Shown in pieces: positions 44,611 to 53,171 of a stretch of 64,000 nt of DNA. The notes under the pieces are model-generated. The model did no database searches. It was not told the DNA's origin and saw only the letters and a list, made by a program, of their open reading frames with translations. Made by a program: the position numbers and the translations under genes. The stretch spans positions 62,001-126,000 of the forward strand of contig NZ_JAHRED010000005.1 of NCBI RefSeq assembly GCF_019084045.1, read 5' to 3'. The first letter of the stretch is position 1, and every line of letters starts with the position of its first letter. This DNA comes from Paeniglutamicibacter quisquiliarum. Lineage in GTDB: Bacteria; Actinomycetota; Actinomycetes; Actinomycetales; Micrococcaceae.

Positions 44611-46113
44611 CTACTTGGTGTCGGCAGACTGGATGGGGATCGCGGTGGTGTCTGTTCCGGCGGCGTCCTTGGCGGGCGTCTCGGGACTCTTCCCACCGGT
44701 CGTGGCGGTGTCCTTCTTGTCCGCATCGGACACCGAAGGGGCCGGGGTTTCCTCCGGGGCGTCGGAGTCCTTCCCCGCCCTCGAATCGTTCTCGGCCTGA
44801 GGTTCCTTTTCGGCGGCCTCGGCCTTGCCGACCTCGGCAACCGCCTCGGCCGGCGAGGCGACGGGCGTGGCCTGCCGGTCCGTCGACACCGGCGTGGTGC
44901 CGGTTGCCGATGGTGCGGTGGCCATGGGTGCATCGACGGGTTTCGCCGGGGAGGACGCGGGAACGGGTGGGGCCGCGGGAGGGATCGGCGCAACGCTGAC
45001 GGGGGAGGGCACGATCTTGAGTGCCGAGGTTTCAGGTTCGGCCGGTCCCGAAGCATCCCGCGCCTCGGTCTCATCGTTTTCATCGGGGGAAATGCCCGAA
45101 ACGGTGACGCGTTCGGCGGCCGGCACCGGAACCGGCTGTTTGCCGGCGTCCTCGGGGCGTGCCGCACGCGGGGGCTCGACGACGGAAATCGGCTGTCCGC
45201 CGTACTCGGCAATGTCCGAGTCAAGTTCCTCGAGCATCACCTTGGCCTCGGCAATGCGTTCGGCATCGCCGCCGGCGATGGCCTTCACTAGCCACTGGGC
45301 CAGGGCGAACTCGGCGGCCAGCGCGGCACGGCGCATGATGTGCGGATCGGCGCGGTCGCCGCGCACGGCAACGTAGCTTTCGAAGGCGGCCTCGGCGAAG
45401 GACTGCTCATGGACGGCCGCGAGCCAGGCAAAGTCATCGGCAGGGTCCCCGACCTGCAGGTCGGTCCATCCGGTGACGGCGACGACCTTGGCATCCTGGA
45501 CCAAAAGCTGGTCCTCGTGCAGGTCCCCGTGAATGACGGTGGCGTTGAAGCGCCAGAGCGCAACGTCCTCAAGCGCGTGTTCCCACCGGCGCAGCAGCCG
45601 CGAGGGGATCATTCCAGTGGTCGCCGCGGCGTCAAGCTCGTTCAGCCGGCGCTGGCGCACCTGCTCGGCGGAGTAAGAGGGCAGGTCCGCACGGTCGATC
45701 GCGGAGGAGGGCATTGAGTGGATCGCGGCCATGACGGAACCCAGGTCGCGGGCGCAGCGCGAGCCCTGCGCCACCAGGTCCTCCAGCGAGTACTGCTTGC
45801 CGGGGACGTGGTTGTAGACGAAGGTCCGCAGCGGACCTTGCCGCACCGTTCCGGCGACGGAGGGCAGCTGGAAGGGCAGCGAGGCGCGGATGCCGGCGGA
45901 GAAGGCGCGCAGGGCGGCAAGCTCCGTTTCGAGGCGCACACTGGCTTCCTCATGGCGCGGGGAGCGCACGCGCCAACGGTTCTTGGCGGCGTCGACAATG
46001 AGCACCGAGTCGAAATCATTGCCGTCGTCCGGCAACGAGGCCACGCCCGTGGGCGCCAAGCCGGGGACCGCAGCGGTGGCGATGGCAGCGAGTTCCATGG
46101 GAGAGCGTTTCAC
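44611..46113 (-). CDS. Phosphotransferase (APH/macrolide-kinase-like) with long disordered tail
   Basis: The product is ~500 residues. Residues 1-330 resemble the aminoglycoside/macrolide phosphotransferase fold: the catalytic loop reads VIHGDLHEDQLL (~193) and the metal-binding region VTGWTDLQVGDPADDFAWL (~213). The usual Asp in I-D-W is replaced by Gly (T-G-W) and the loop Asn by Gln, so activity is uncertain. The last ~170 residues are a Pro/Ala/Asp-rich, probably disordered, acidic tail. The GTG at 46113 was chosen because TACGGT and GGAGG lie just upstream and the family begins MKR-P-ELAAIAT. It is divergent from nudC. Confidence 0.78.
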   Translation of the reverse strand: MKRSPMELAAIATAAVPGLAPTGVASLPDDGNDFDSVLIVDAAKNRWRVRSPRHEEASVRLETELAALRAFSAGIRASLPFQLPSVAGTVRQGPLRTFVYNHVPGKQYSLEDLVAQGSRCARDLGSVMAAIHSMPSSAIDRADLPSYSAEQVRQRRLNELDAAATTGMIPSRLLRRWEHALEDVALWRFNATVIHGDLHEDQLLVQDAKVVAVTGWTDLQVGDPADDFAWLAAVHEQSFAEAAFESYVAVRGDRADPHIMRRAALAAEFALAQWLVKAIAGGDAERIAEAKVMLEELDSDIAEYGGQPISVVEPPRAARPEDAGKQPVPVPAAERVTVSGISPDENDETEARDASGPAEPETSALKIVPSPVSVAPIPPAAPPVPASSPAKPVDAPMATAPSATGTTPVSTDRQATPVASPAEAVAEVGKAEAAEKEPQAENDSRAGKDSDAPEETPAPSVSDADKKDTATTGGKSPETPAKDAAGTDTTAIPIQSADTK

Positions 46114-46120
46114 ATCCTCC

Positions 46121-46126
46121 ACCGTA
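46121..46126 (-). promoter_or_regulatory. -10 box of the phosphotransferase gene, leaderless geometry
   Basis: TACGGT ends 7 nt before the GTG at 46113; the 7 nt are GGAGGAT. Confidence 0.45.
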
Positions 46127-46300
46127 GACCGCATGCCGTGCCCGAGTCCTGCCGTGCGGCGGCGAGTCGCATGATTTGCGACCAATCACGGCCCGCTTCC
46201 GCCTCCCGGGGGAGTCAGGCGACGATGCGGCGCGGCACACTCCGGTGCGCCGATGGCCACAACCGGGGTCCTGAAGTAGGCGTTGGGCCGCAACGGTCAG

Positions 46301-46306
46301 TACGGT
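46301..46306 (+). promoter_or_regulatory. -10 box of nudC, leaderless geometry
   Basis: TACGGT ends 7 nt before the nudC ATG at 46314, with no Shine-Dalgarno sequence between. Confidence 0.5.
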
Positions 46307-46313
46307 TGATGCT

Positions 46314-47279
46314 ATGAGCGATACCGTGCAGAACCCAGTGACCAGCTTCCCGGCGCTAGGAGCCCTGCCCCTGGCCCGCGCCACCACCGATCGCGGCTGC
46401 GAACGGCGCACCGACGACGGCTGGCTCGAGGCTCTGCGTGCGGATCCGGCGACGCGCCACCTGGTGCTGGTGGGCGGGCGTGCCCGGGTGCTTGACGGCG
46501 AATTGGTGCTCATCGAGCAGGACCTGGTCCCTGCCGGCGGCACGGAGATCTACCTGGGTTTTGACGGCACCTCCGAGATCGTGCTGCATTCCTTCCACGA
46601 GGCGCCGCCTGCGGCAAACGGCCAGGAGGTTCCCGGCTCCACGGATCCCGAGCAATGGCTGGGACTGCGCGATGTCGCCGCCGGGCTTGGCGCCCGCGAC
46701 GCCGGACTCTTCGTCGAGGCCGTCGCCATCGCCAACTGGAACCACTCGGTGAACTTCTGCCCGCGCTGCGGAGGGGAGCTGACCCTGCGCGCCTCGGGCT
46801 GGGTCAAGCACTGCGCCGCGGAGGATCTGGAACACTTTCCGCGCACCGACCCCGCGGTCATCGTCGCCATTACCGACGAGGACGACCGGCTGCTGCTGGG
46901 CGCCAACAAGGCCTGGGGCGGCACGCGCTTCTCGACCCTTGCAGGCTTCGTGGAGCCGGGCGAATCCCTGGAGTCCGCCGTCATCCGCGAGGTTGCCGAG
47001 GAATCGGGGGTCGTCGTCAGGGACCCGCGCTACATGGGGTCCCAGCCCTGGCCGTTCCCGCGCTCGCTGATGCTTGGTTTCACCGCCACGGCCGTGGGCA
47101 CCGAATTGCTGCCCGACGGGGAGGAGATCATCGACCTGCGCTGGTTTACCCGCGACGAGCTGGCCGAGGCCGTCCGCTCCGGATCCATCGGCGTGCCCAC
47201 CGGGACCTCGATCGCCAGTGCGCTGATCGAGCACTGGTTCGGCGGCGTGCTGCCCGAACCCGAACGACTGGAAAACTAG
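46314..47279 (+). CDS. nudC: NAD(H) pyrophosphatase / NAD-RNA decapping enzyme
   Basis: This 321-residue Nudix hydrolase splits NAD(H) to NMN(H) and AMP and in some bacteria removes NAD caps from RNA. A zinc ribbon precedes the catalytic domain (FCPRCGG at ~149-155; the second half reads KHCAAEDLEHFPRTDP). The Nudix box is GFVEPGESLESAVIREVAEE (~211-230), followed by the NAD-specific GSQPWPFPRSLMLGF. The uvrD2 gene starts 3 nt later, so the pair forms an operon, as in mycobacteria (from memory Rv3199c-Rv3198c). Confidence 0.94.
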   Translation: MSDTVQNPVTSFPALGALPLARATTDRGCERRTDDGWLEALRADPATRHLVLVGGRARVLDGELVLIEQDLVPAGGTEIYLGFDGTSEIVLHSFHEAPPAANGQEVPGSTDPEQWLGLRDVAAGLGARDAGLFVEAVAIANWNHSVNFCPRCGGELTLRASGWVKHCAAEDLEHFPRTDPAVIVAITDEDDRLLLGANKAWGGTRFSTLAGFVEPGESLESAVIREVAEESGVVVRDPRYMGSQPWPFPRSLMLGFTATAVGTELLPDGEEIIDLRWFTRDELAEAVRSGSIGVPTGTSIASALIEHWFGGVLPEPERLEN

Positions 47280-47282
47280 CCC

Positions 47283-49421
47283 ATGAGCGAAACCACCGAC
47301 CTGGGAGCCCTGGAGGAACGCATCCTCGGCGGGCTGGACGAGGAACAGCGCCAGGTTGCCACCACGCTGCGCGGCCCGCTGTGCGTGCTGGCCGGCGCCG
47401 GCACCGGCAAGACCCGCGCCATCACGCACCGCATCGCCTACGGCGTGCACACCGGGGTGTACAAGCCCAGCTCGCTGCTGGCGGTGACGTTCACCGCCCG
47501 CGCGGCGGCCGAGATGCGCTCGCGGCTGCGCGAGCTGGGCGCCGGGGCCGTGCAGACGCGCACCTTCCACGCCGCGGCGCTGCGCCAGCTGCAGTATTTC
47601 TGGCCGCAGGCCATCGGCGGGCAGCTGCCGTCCATTGTCGACTACAAGGCGCCGCTGATCACCGAGGCCGCGCGCCGGCTGCGCACCACCGCCGACCGCG
47701 CCACGGTGCGCGACCTGGCCAGTGAGATCGAGTGGGCCAAGGTCTCGATGCTTACCCCCGAGTCCTACGTGGCGGCCGCCGCGGACCGCGGGCAGCCCGG
47801 CGGGCTTGACCCCATCACCGTCTCGCGGATCTTCCAGTCCTACGAGGACGTGAAGACCGACCGACAGCTCATCGACTTCGAGGACGTGCTGCTGCTCACC
47901 GTCGCGATCCTGGAGGACGACGAACGGGTCGCCGCCTCGGTGCGCGGGCAGTACCGCCACTTCGTGGTTGACGAGTACCAGGACGTTTCCCCGCTGCAGC
48001 AGCGCCTGCTGGACCTGTGGCTTGGCGGGCGCGACGAGCTGTGCGTGGTGGGCGACGCCTCGCAGACCATCTACTCCTTCACCGGCGCCACCCCGCGCCA
48101 CCTTTTGGACTTCACCGCCACCTACGAGCACGCCCCGGTGGTGAAGCTGGTGCGCGACTACCGCTCCACCCCGCAGGTGGTGCACCTGGCCAACCGGGTG
48201 CTTGCCGCCCGCCGCCCCGAGGCCGGGGTCCCTGACCGCGACATCAACTGGCCCACCCCGCTGGAGCTCATCGCCCAGCGCGAGAACGGGCCCGAGCCGA
48301 CCTTCTTCGAGGCCAAGGACGACGAGGCCGAGGCCGCGGAGATCGCCCAGCGGATCAAGAAGCTCATGGCCGCCGGCACCCCGGCCGCGGAGATCGCGAT
48401 CCTGTTCCGCACCAACGGACAGTCCGCCGCCTACGAGCAGGCGCTGGCCGCCGCGGGGATCGGCTACCTGCTGCGCGGCGGGGAACGCTTCTTCGCCCGG
48501 CGCGAGGTGCGCGACGCGATGCTGCAATTGCGTTCCGCCGCCCGGCACACCACCACCGAGGCCGACGGGGAAACCGTCCCGCAGCTGACCCGCGACATCC
48601 TGGTGTCGCTGGGCTACAGCGCCACCGCACCGGCGGCCTCCGGGGCGGTACGCGAAAAGTGGGAGTCGCTCTCCGCGCTGGTCGCGCTCGCCGACGAGAT
48701 GGCCGCTTCCCGCGCGGGGGCCGAGACCCCGTTCACGCTGCACACCTTCGTGGCGGAACTGGAGGAACGCGCCGCCAGCCAGCACGCGCCCACCCTGCAG
48801 GGGGTCACGCTGGCCTCGCTGCACGCGGCCAAGGGCCTGGAATGGGACGCGGTGTTCCTGGTCGGCCTCTCCGAGGGGCTGATGCCGATCTCCTTCGCCG
48901 ACGACCAGGCCGGGTACGACGAGGAACGCCGGCTGCTGTACGTGGGAATCACCCGCGCCCGCATGCACCTGGGCCTGTCCTGGTCGCTGGCGCGCACCCC
49001 CGGGGGACGCGCCAACCGGCGGCCCTCGCGCTTCCTGGACGGGCTGCGTCCCGCGGGCACCTCCCGCGTGGCCTCCGCGCCCAAGGCGGCCCGGCGCCGG
49101 ACCCCCGCGGGCCCGCCGATGTGCCGGGTCTGCGGCACGCTGCTGACCAGCGCCACCGAACGCAAGCTGGGCCGCTGCGGCAATTGCCCGGCGGGCTACG
49201 ACGAGGCGGTGTTCGAGTCCCTGCGCGCCTGGCGCCTGCAGGTGGCCCAGGCCAACTCGCTGCCTGCCTTCGTGATCTTCACCGACGCCACGCTGATGGC
49301 CATCGCCGAGACCAATCCCGACGGGCTCGCCGCGCTGGGGCAGGTCTCCGGGGTGGGCAAGGGCAAGCTCGAGCGCTACGGCGAGGCCGTGTTGGCGGTC
49401 CTGGCCGGTCGGGACGGCTAG
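47283..49421 (+). CDS. uvrD2: ATP-dependent DNA helicase UvrD2, with Cys4 and HRDC modules
   Basis: This 712-residue SF1 helicase has Walker A GAGTGKTRAI (~38-47), motif II HFVVDEYQDVSPLQ, motif III GDASQTIYSFTGA, motif V ASLHAAKGLEWDAVF and motif VI EERRLLYVGITRAR. After residue ~600 come a tetracysteine motif (MCRVCG ... RCGNCPAGYD, ~613-634) and a C-terminal HRDC domain (~644-709). These are the features that set UvrD2 apart from UvrD1 in actinobacteria. It is predicted to unwind DNA 3' to 5' in repair. It is translationally close to nudC (3-nt gap). Confidence 0.93.
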   Translation: MSETTDLGALEERILGGLDEEQRQVATTLRGPLCVLAGAGTGKTRAITHRIAYGVHTGVYKPSSLLAVTFTARAAAEMRSRLRELGAGAVQTRTFHAAALRQLQYFWPQAIGGQLPSIVDYKAPLITEAARRLRTTADRATVRDLASEIEWAKVSMLTPESYVAAAADRGQPGGLDPITVSRIFQSYEDVKTDRQLIDFEDVLLLTVAILEDDERVAASVRGQYRHFVVDEYQDVSPLQQRLLDLWLGGRDELCVVGDASQTIYSFTGATPRHLLDFTATYEHAPVVKLVRDYRSTPQVVHLANRVLAARRPEAGVPDRDINWPTPLELIAQRENGPEPTFFEAKDDEAEAAEIAQRIKKLMAAGTPAAEIAILFRTNGQSAAYEQALAAAGIGYLLRGGERFFARREVRDAMLQLRSAARHTTTEADGETVPQLTRDILVSLGYSATAPAASGAVREKWESLSALVALADEMAASRAGAETPFTLHTFVAELEERAASQHAPTLQGVTLASLHAAKGLEWDAVFLVGLSEGLMPISFADDQAGYDEERRLLYVGITRARMHLGLSWSLARTPGGRANRRPSRFLDGLRPAGTSRVASAPKAARRRTPAGPPMCRVCGTLLTSATERKLGRCGNCPAGYDEAVFESLRAWRLQVAQANSLPAFVIFTDATLMAIAETNPDGLAALGQVSGVGKGKLERYGEAVLAVLAGRDG

Positions 49422-49435
49422 CCGGCCCAGGCGCC

Positions 49436-50476
49436 TCAGGCTGCCAGCGGGTCCAGGCAGCCGCAGCGCGCCCTGGGCCGGGCGGGCACCGAGGTGACCG
49501 ACCCGGTGGGCAGGTCGCACACGACCATGGATTCGGCCGCGGCAGGGACATTGATGCGGTCAAGGGCCATCAGCACCGCCATCGCGGCCAGGCCCGCCGC
49601 GACTGCGGCCAGCGAGGCCTCCGGGCGCAGCGCCGGGGCCTGCCCGGCGGTCTCGTTGGCGGCGAGCATCCGCAGCGTCGGGTCGCATTGCTCCCAGGCG
49701 CATGGGGCACACATGGTGAGCCCGTCGATGACCATCGGGCCCAGGTGCATCCCCGAATCGGTGAACAAAACCGGAAGCATCGCCGCATCGGCGGACAGGG
49801 AATCCAGCGGCGGCAGCATGCCGCCGGCGATCACCACCGCCATGTCCAGGGCCGGGGCGTCGGGGCTGCGTCCGGCGGCGTCGGCCACCACGAGGTGTGG
49901 GTGGATCGATTGCAGTGCGCGGGCGGTGACGCGGGCACGCGGGGCACCCACCCCGGTGATTCCGGTGGTCCCGGCGCCGAGGTCCCCGGCATCCATCGGG
50001 GCGCCGTCGCAGAGCATCAGCGACCCCACGCCCGCGCCGGCCAGGACGTGGGCCAGCAGCTGGCCCATTCGCCCGCAACCGTAGAGTGCCACCTTCGCCT
50101 CGGCACGGCGCTGCAGCACCGGCACCGCGTCCATCTGGTAGGCGGCTCCCCACTGCAGGGCATCGGGCACCAATCGCGCGCCCAACCCGTTGACGGCGCC
50201 CGGCCAGTTCCCCGGGGCCGAGGCCCGTGGGGGAGGCGGCTGCGCGGGGGACTCGAGCAGCACCGGGCCCAGCATCTGCAGGATCTCCCCGCGCCGCGGC
50301 TCGGCGGGAGGCTCCGGGGCGGGGCCGACAGGGCGCGGGCCACGCTCGCACAGGGAGAGCACGAAGCGCTTTTCGGCCTCGGTGAGCCCGGTTATCCACC
50401 GCGCGCGCTGCCCGGTTCCAATCTGGATGGCGCCCTCCACTAGGCTAAGTACCTGCAAGCCCGGGTTGATCCTCAT
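49436..50476 (-). CDS. ThiF/E1-like protein with C-terminal Cys-Gly-Cys
   Basis: This 346-residue protein of unknown function has an N-terminal part (~1-120) with a Pro-rich linker that resembles the leader-binding/winged-helix region of E1-like partners. From ~residue 125 a degenerate Rossmann loop (VALYGCGRMGQLLAHVL) and MLCDGAPMDAGDLGAG, AARVTARALQSIHPH follow the ThiF pattern. Lower down, MCAPCAWEQCDP carries a Cys cluster and the chain ends ARPRARCGCLDPLAA. The Cys-x-Cys end and central Cys set recall the C-protein of azole-forming cyclodehydratases (SagC/TOMM), but no precursor peptide or YcaO gene is seen. The ATG at 50476 follows AAAGGAG. It is convergent with uvrD2. Confidence 0.7.
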   Translation of the reverse strand: MRINPGLQVLSLVEGAIQIGTGQRARWITGLTEAEKRFVLSLCERGPRPVGPAPEPPAEPRRGEILQMLGPVLLESPAQPPPPRASAPGNWPGAVNGLGARLVPDALQWGAAYQMDAVPVLQRRAEAKVALYGCGRMGQLLAHVLAGAGVGSLMLCDGAPMDAGDLGAGTTGITGVGAPRARVTARALQSIHPHLVVADAAGRSPDAPALDMAVVIAGGMLPPLDSLSADAAMLPVLFTDSGMHLGPMVIDGLTMCAPCAWEQCDPTLRMLAANETAGQAPALRPEASLAAVAAGLAAMAVLMALDRINVPAAAESMVVCDLPTGSVTSVPARPRARCGCLDPLAA

Positions 50477-50651
50477 GATGTTGCTCCTTTGGGGGAACGG
50501 CGGCACCGGTGCGATTTCCCATCGCCGGCGCCCTGCATGAACCCATCGTGGCACCGGCCGCGCGGGCCGCGCCGGCTATCCACACCCCGGAGCGGGAAAG
50601 TGCGCCGGCGCCGGGGACCAGGCACGGGGCACGGGCGGAAAGGACACGAAC

Positions 50652-51320
50652 ATGCGCACCCAACCATCCACCATCGAATACGTGGACGACGAAGGCACCC
50701 GCATCCGCGTGGTGCGCTCGGCCAAGCGCAAGAAGACGATCTCCGGGGCCTGGCGGCAGGACACCATGGTGGTTTCCGTCCCCGCCGGCTTGACGGAGCA
50801 CGCCGAGCGCATGCTGGTGGCCGACATGGTCAAGAAGGTCATGCGCAAGGTCGCCCGCGGCACCGCCGCCGATCCCGATGCGATCCTGGCGGACAGGGCA
50901 CGGGCCATGGACGCGGAGCTCTTTGGCGGGCGCGCCGACCCGGCCTCGGTGAGCTGGGTGTCCAACCAAAACCGGCGCTGGGGTTCGGCCAGCCTGCACA
51001 GCCGCCGGATCCGGCTTTCGGACAGGCTGCGGGCGATGCCGCAGTGGGTGCAGGACTACGTGCTGGCCCATGAACTGGCCCACCTGGTGGAGCCGCGCGA
51101 CGGCCACGGCCCGCGGTTCAAGGCGGCACTGTCCCGCTACCCGCGGGTGCACGATGCCAACATCTTCCTCTCCGGGGTCAGCCACGGCTACCACGCCGCG
51201 GCCAGGCCGGGGACGCATCCACTCCCCGGGGACCTGCCGTTGGGCGGGGACGACGACTTCGACGATGTCGATGACTTCGACGCGGGGGACCCGGGGGAGC
51301 TGGGCCAAGCCGCCGGATAG
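50652..51320 (+). CDS. YgjP/DUF45-type metallopeptidase (M48-like)
   Basis: The product is 222 residues. The zinc site is LAHELAHLVEPRDGHGPRF: HELAH at ~140-144 and a third His 10 residues further on, as in the YgjP/SprT-like group. An N-terminal region (TIEYVDDEGTRIRVVRSAKR) and SWVSNQNRRWGSAS precede it in the family order. The C-terminus is acidic (DDDFDDVDDFDAGD). It should be cytosolic, as no signal peptide is present. Substrates are unknown. It is divergent from the ThiF-like gene and convergent with the DUF2342 gene. Confidence 0.85.
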   Translation: MRTQPSTIEYVDDEGTRIRVVRSAKRKKTISGAWRQDTMVVSVPAGLTEHAERMLVADMVKKVMRKVARGTAADPDAILADRARAMDAELFGGRADPASVSWVSNQNRRWGSASLHSRRIRLSDRLRAMPQWVQDYVLAHELAHLVEPRDGHGPRFKAALSRYPRVHDANIFLSGVSHGYHAAARPGTHPLPGDLPLGGDDDFDDVDDFDAGDPGELGQAAG

Positions 51321-51429
51321 CGCCTCCGCCGCGGTGCCCCGACGATGCCCTCCGCCGCGGTGCCCGTGCCACTCCGTCGCCCGCGGGGTCCGACGCAGGG
51401 CACCCAGGCAAGGACAGTCGGCAAAGGAA

Positions 51430-51467
51430 AAGGCGGGTCCCGCGCATAATTGCACGGGACCCGCCTT
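51430..51467 (-). terminator. Terminator of the DUF2342 gene
   Basis: A 13-bp stem (aaggcgggtcccg and complement) with a 12-nt loop is followed on the minus strand by TTTTCCTTT. Confidence 0.8.
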
Positions 51468-51481
51468 GCAGCAGACGCTGC

Positions 51482-52963
51482 CTACTTGTCCGTCGGGCCC
51501 TGCGGCTCGGTGCCCTTGCCGCCGTCGGTGGGGTTCTCCGGCTTCCCGGAGTCCTCCCCGGTCTCGGCGTCGTCGCCACTGCCGGTCGCGGGCTCGTCGA
51601 AGCCGCCGTCCAGCAACTTGCTCAGCGCCGCATCGATGTCGTCCATGCTGGCCTCGGCCAGCTGGCGGCGCGGGGTGAAGCCCTGCGGGTCCTGGAGGTC
51701 CTCGTCGGTGGGCAGCAGGTCGGGGTGCGCCCAGATGGCGTCGCGCCCCTCCATGCCGCGTTCCTCCAGCAGGTGCGCCCAGAGGGCGGCGGCCTCGCGC
51801 AGGCGCCGCGGACGCAGCTCCAGTCCCACCAGCGAGGCAAAGGCGTTCTCGGCCGGCCCGCCGGCGGCCCGGCGCCGGCGGATGGTCTCGCGCAGCCCGG
51901 AGGCGCTGGGCAGGTTCACCGCGGCAGCGGCCACGACCTCGTCGACCCATCCCTCGATGAGGGCCAGCACCAGTTCCAGCTTGGACAGCGCCGACTCCTG
52001 GGCCGCGGTGCGCTTGGGCATGAACAGACCTTCGCCCATCAGCGACTGGAAGGACTCGGGGTTCATCGGGTCGATGTCGCGCACGGCTTCCTCGATGCGC
52101 GACATGTCGATGTGGATGCCGCGGGCATAGGCCTCGACAGCGGAAATCACCGAGGAGCGCAGCCACGGAACCCGGTTGAAGAGCCGGACATGGGCGCATT
52201 CGCGCAGCGCGGCGAAGAGCAGGATCTCCTGTTCCGGGACCTCCAGGCCCTCGCCGAAGGCGGCGATGTTCGTGGGCACCAGTGCCGGGGCGGAGCCGGC
52301 CAGCGGCAGCCCGATGTCGGTGGCGCCCAGCACGTCCTTGGCCAGCCCGCCCACGGCGGTGCCCAGCTGCATGCCGAACATGGTTCCGCCCAGGGACTGG
52401 AGCATGCCCTGGGCCCCGCCCATCATGGGTCGCATCTGCTCGGGGATCTGCTCGCTCAAAGCGCTGGTGATCGCCTTGCCCACGCTCAGGGCGACGGGCG
52501 TGGTCAGCGACTTCCACACCGGCATGGTCTTTTCGACCCACTCGGCGCGGGAGAAGGCGCGGCATTCGCTGCCGTCGGCCTCGAACACGGTGGCGGCATC
52601 GAGCCACATCTCGGCCAGCCGGGCAGCGTTGGCCACGGCCGAGGCCCGGTTCGCGGACAGCGAGGGGTCGTCCCCGGCAATGGCCTGGCGGGCCGCATCG
52701 GTGGCCATCTTCCAGTTCACCGGGCCGCCATCGCCCTTGGACATCGCCGCCATCATGGCCTGGGCCTGCTGCATCATCTGCGCCATGGCCTCGGGGTTGT
52801 TGGACAGGCCCATGGCCTCGCCCAGGCCCTCGGGCAGGTTCTTGGGGTCGAATCCGCCGGCGCCGCCAAAGAGTGAGCCGAACATCTCGGAGAACGGGTC
52901 CTTCGCGTTCTCGTCGTCGTTGTCGGAGTCGTCGGGTCGGTTAGATGGGGGATTTTCAGCCAT
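51482..52963 (-). CDS. DUF2342 protein (predicted zinc-dependent metallopeptidase, degenerate site)
   Basis: This 493-residue protein has the conserved actinobacterial DUF2342 core (NWKMATDAARQAIAGDDPSL, WVEKTMPVWKSLTTP, MGTQLGTAVGGLAKDVLGA-like glycine-rich region, EGWVDEVVAAAA). The N-terminus (~1-45) is acidic and disordered. The expected HExxH appears as LRECAHVRLF (~residues 252-261): the first His is Arg, while Glu, His and the downstream EGWVDE are kept. Catalysis may therefore be altered or absent. The C-terminal ~60 residues are Gly/Glu/Pro-rich. It is divergent from the PDZ-protease gene. Confidence 0.8.
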   Translation of the reverse strand: MAENPPSNRPDDSDNDDENAKDPFSEMFGSLFGGAGGFDPKNLPEGLGEAMGLSNNPEAMAQMMQQAQAMMAAMSKGDGGPVNWKMATDAARQAIAGDDPSLSANRASAVANAARLAEMWLDAATVFEADGSECRAFSRAEWVEKTMPVWKSLTTPVALSVGKAITSALSEQIPEQMRPMMGGAQGMLQSLGGTMFGMQLGTAVGGLAKDVLGATDIGLPLAGSAPALVPTNIAAFGEGLEVPEQEILLFAALRECAHVRLFNRVPWLRSSVISAVEAYARGIHIDMSRIEEAVRDIDPMNPESFQSLMGEGLFMPKRTAAQESALSKLELVLALIEGWVDEVVAAAAVNLPSASGLRETIRRRRAAGGPAENAFASLVGLELRPRRLREAAALWAHLLEERGMEGRDAIWAHPDLLPTDEDLQDPQGFTPRRQLAEASMDDIDAALSKLLDGGFDEPATGSGDDAETGEDSGKPENPTDGGKGTEPQGPTDK

Positions 52964-53171
52964 GGTTCAACGGTACCCCCGGGTCGCGGGATCGGCCCAT
53001 GATCTGAAGTTACAGTTCGCTGTGGGCACATCGGAAAACACTGTGAGGACGGCGGGCGGGCAGCATGCCGCCGACGCCGGTGCCGGTGCGGGCTTGTAGG
53101 CTGGAGGTTGCCGCGGCGCACGGCAATTGCCTGCGCCCCGAGCCAGAACAACGGCAAGGAAAGAGGAACTC

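Noticed and set aside
43635-46313. Region considered as an antibiotic-resistance island because of the phosphotransferase
   Set aside because: No mobile element, composition shift or second resistance gene is present; the gene sits in a conserved repair neighbourhood.
46356-49520. Minus-strand open frame of 1054 codons over nudC and uvrD2
   Set aside because: It is a shadow of two well-supported genes, with no family pattern or ribosome-binding site.
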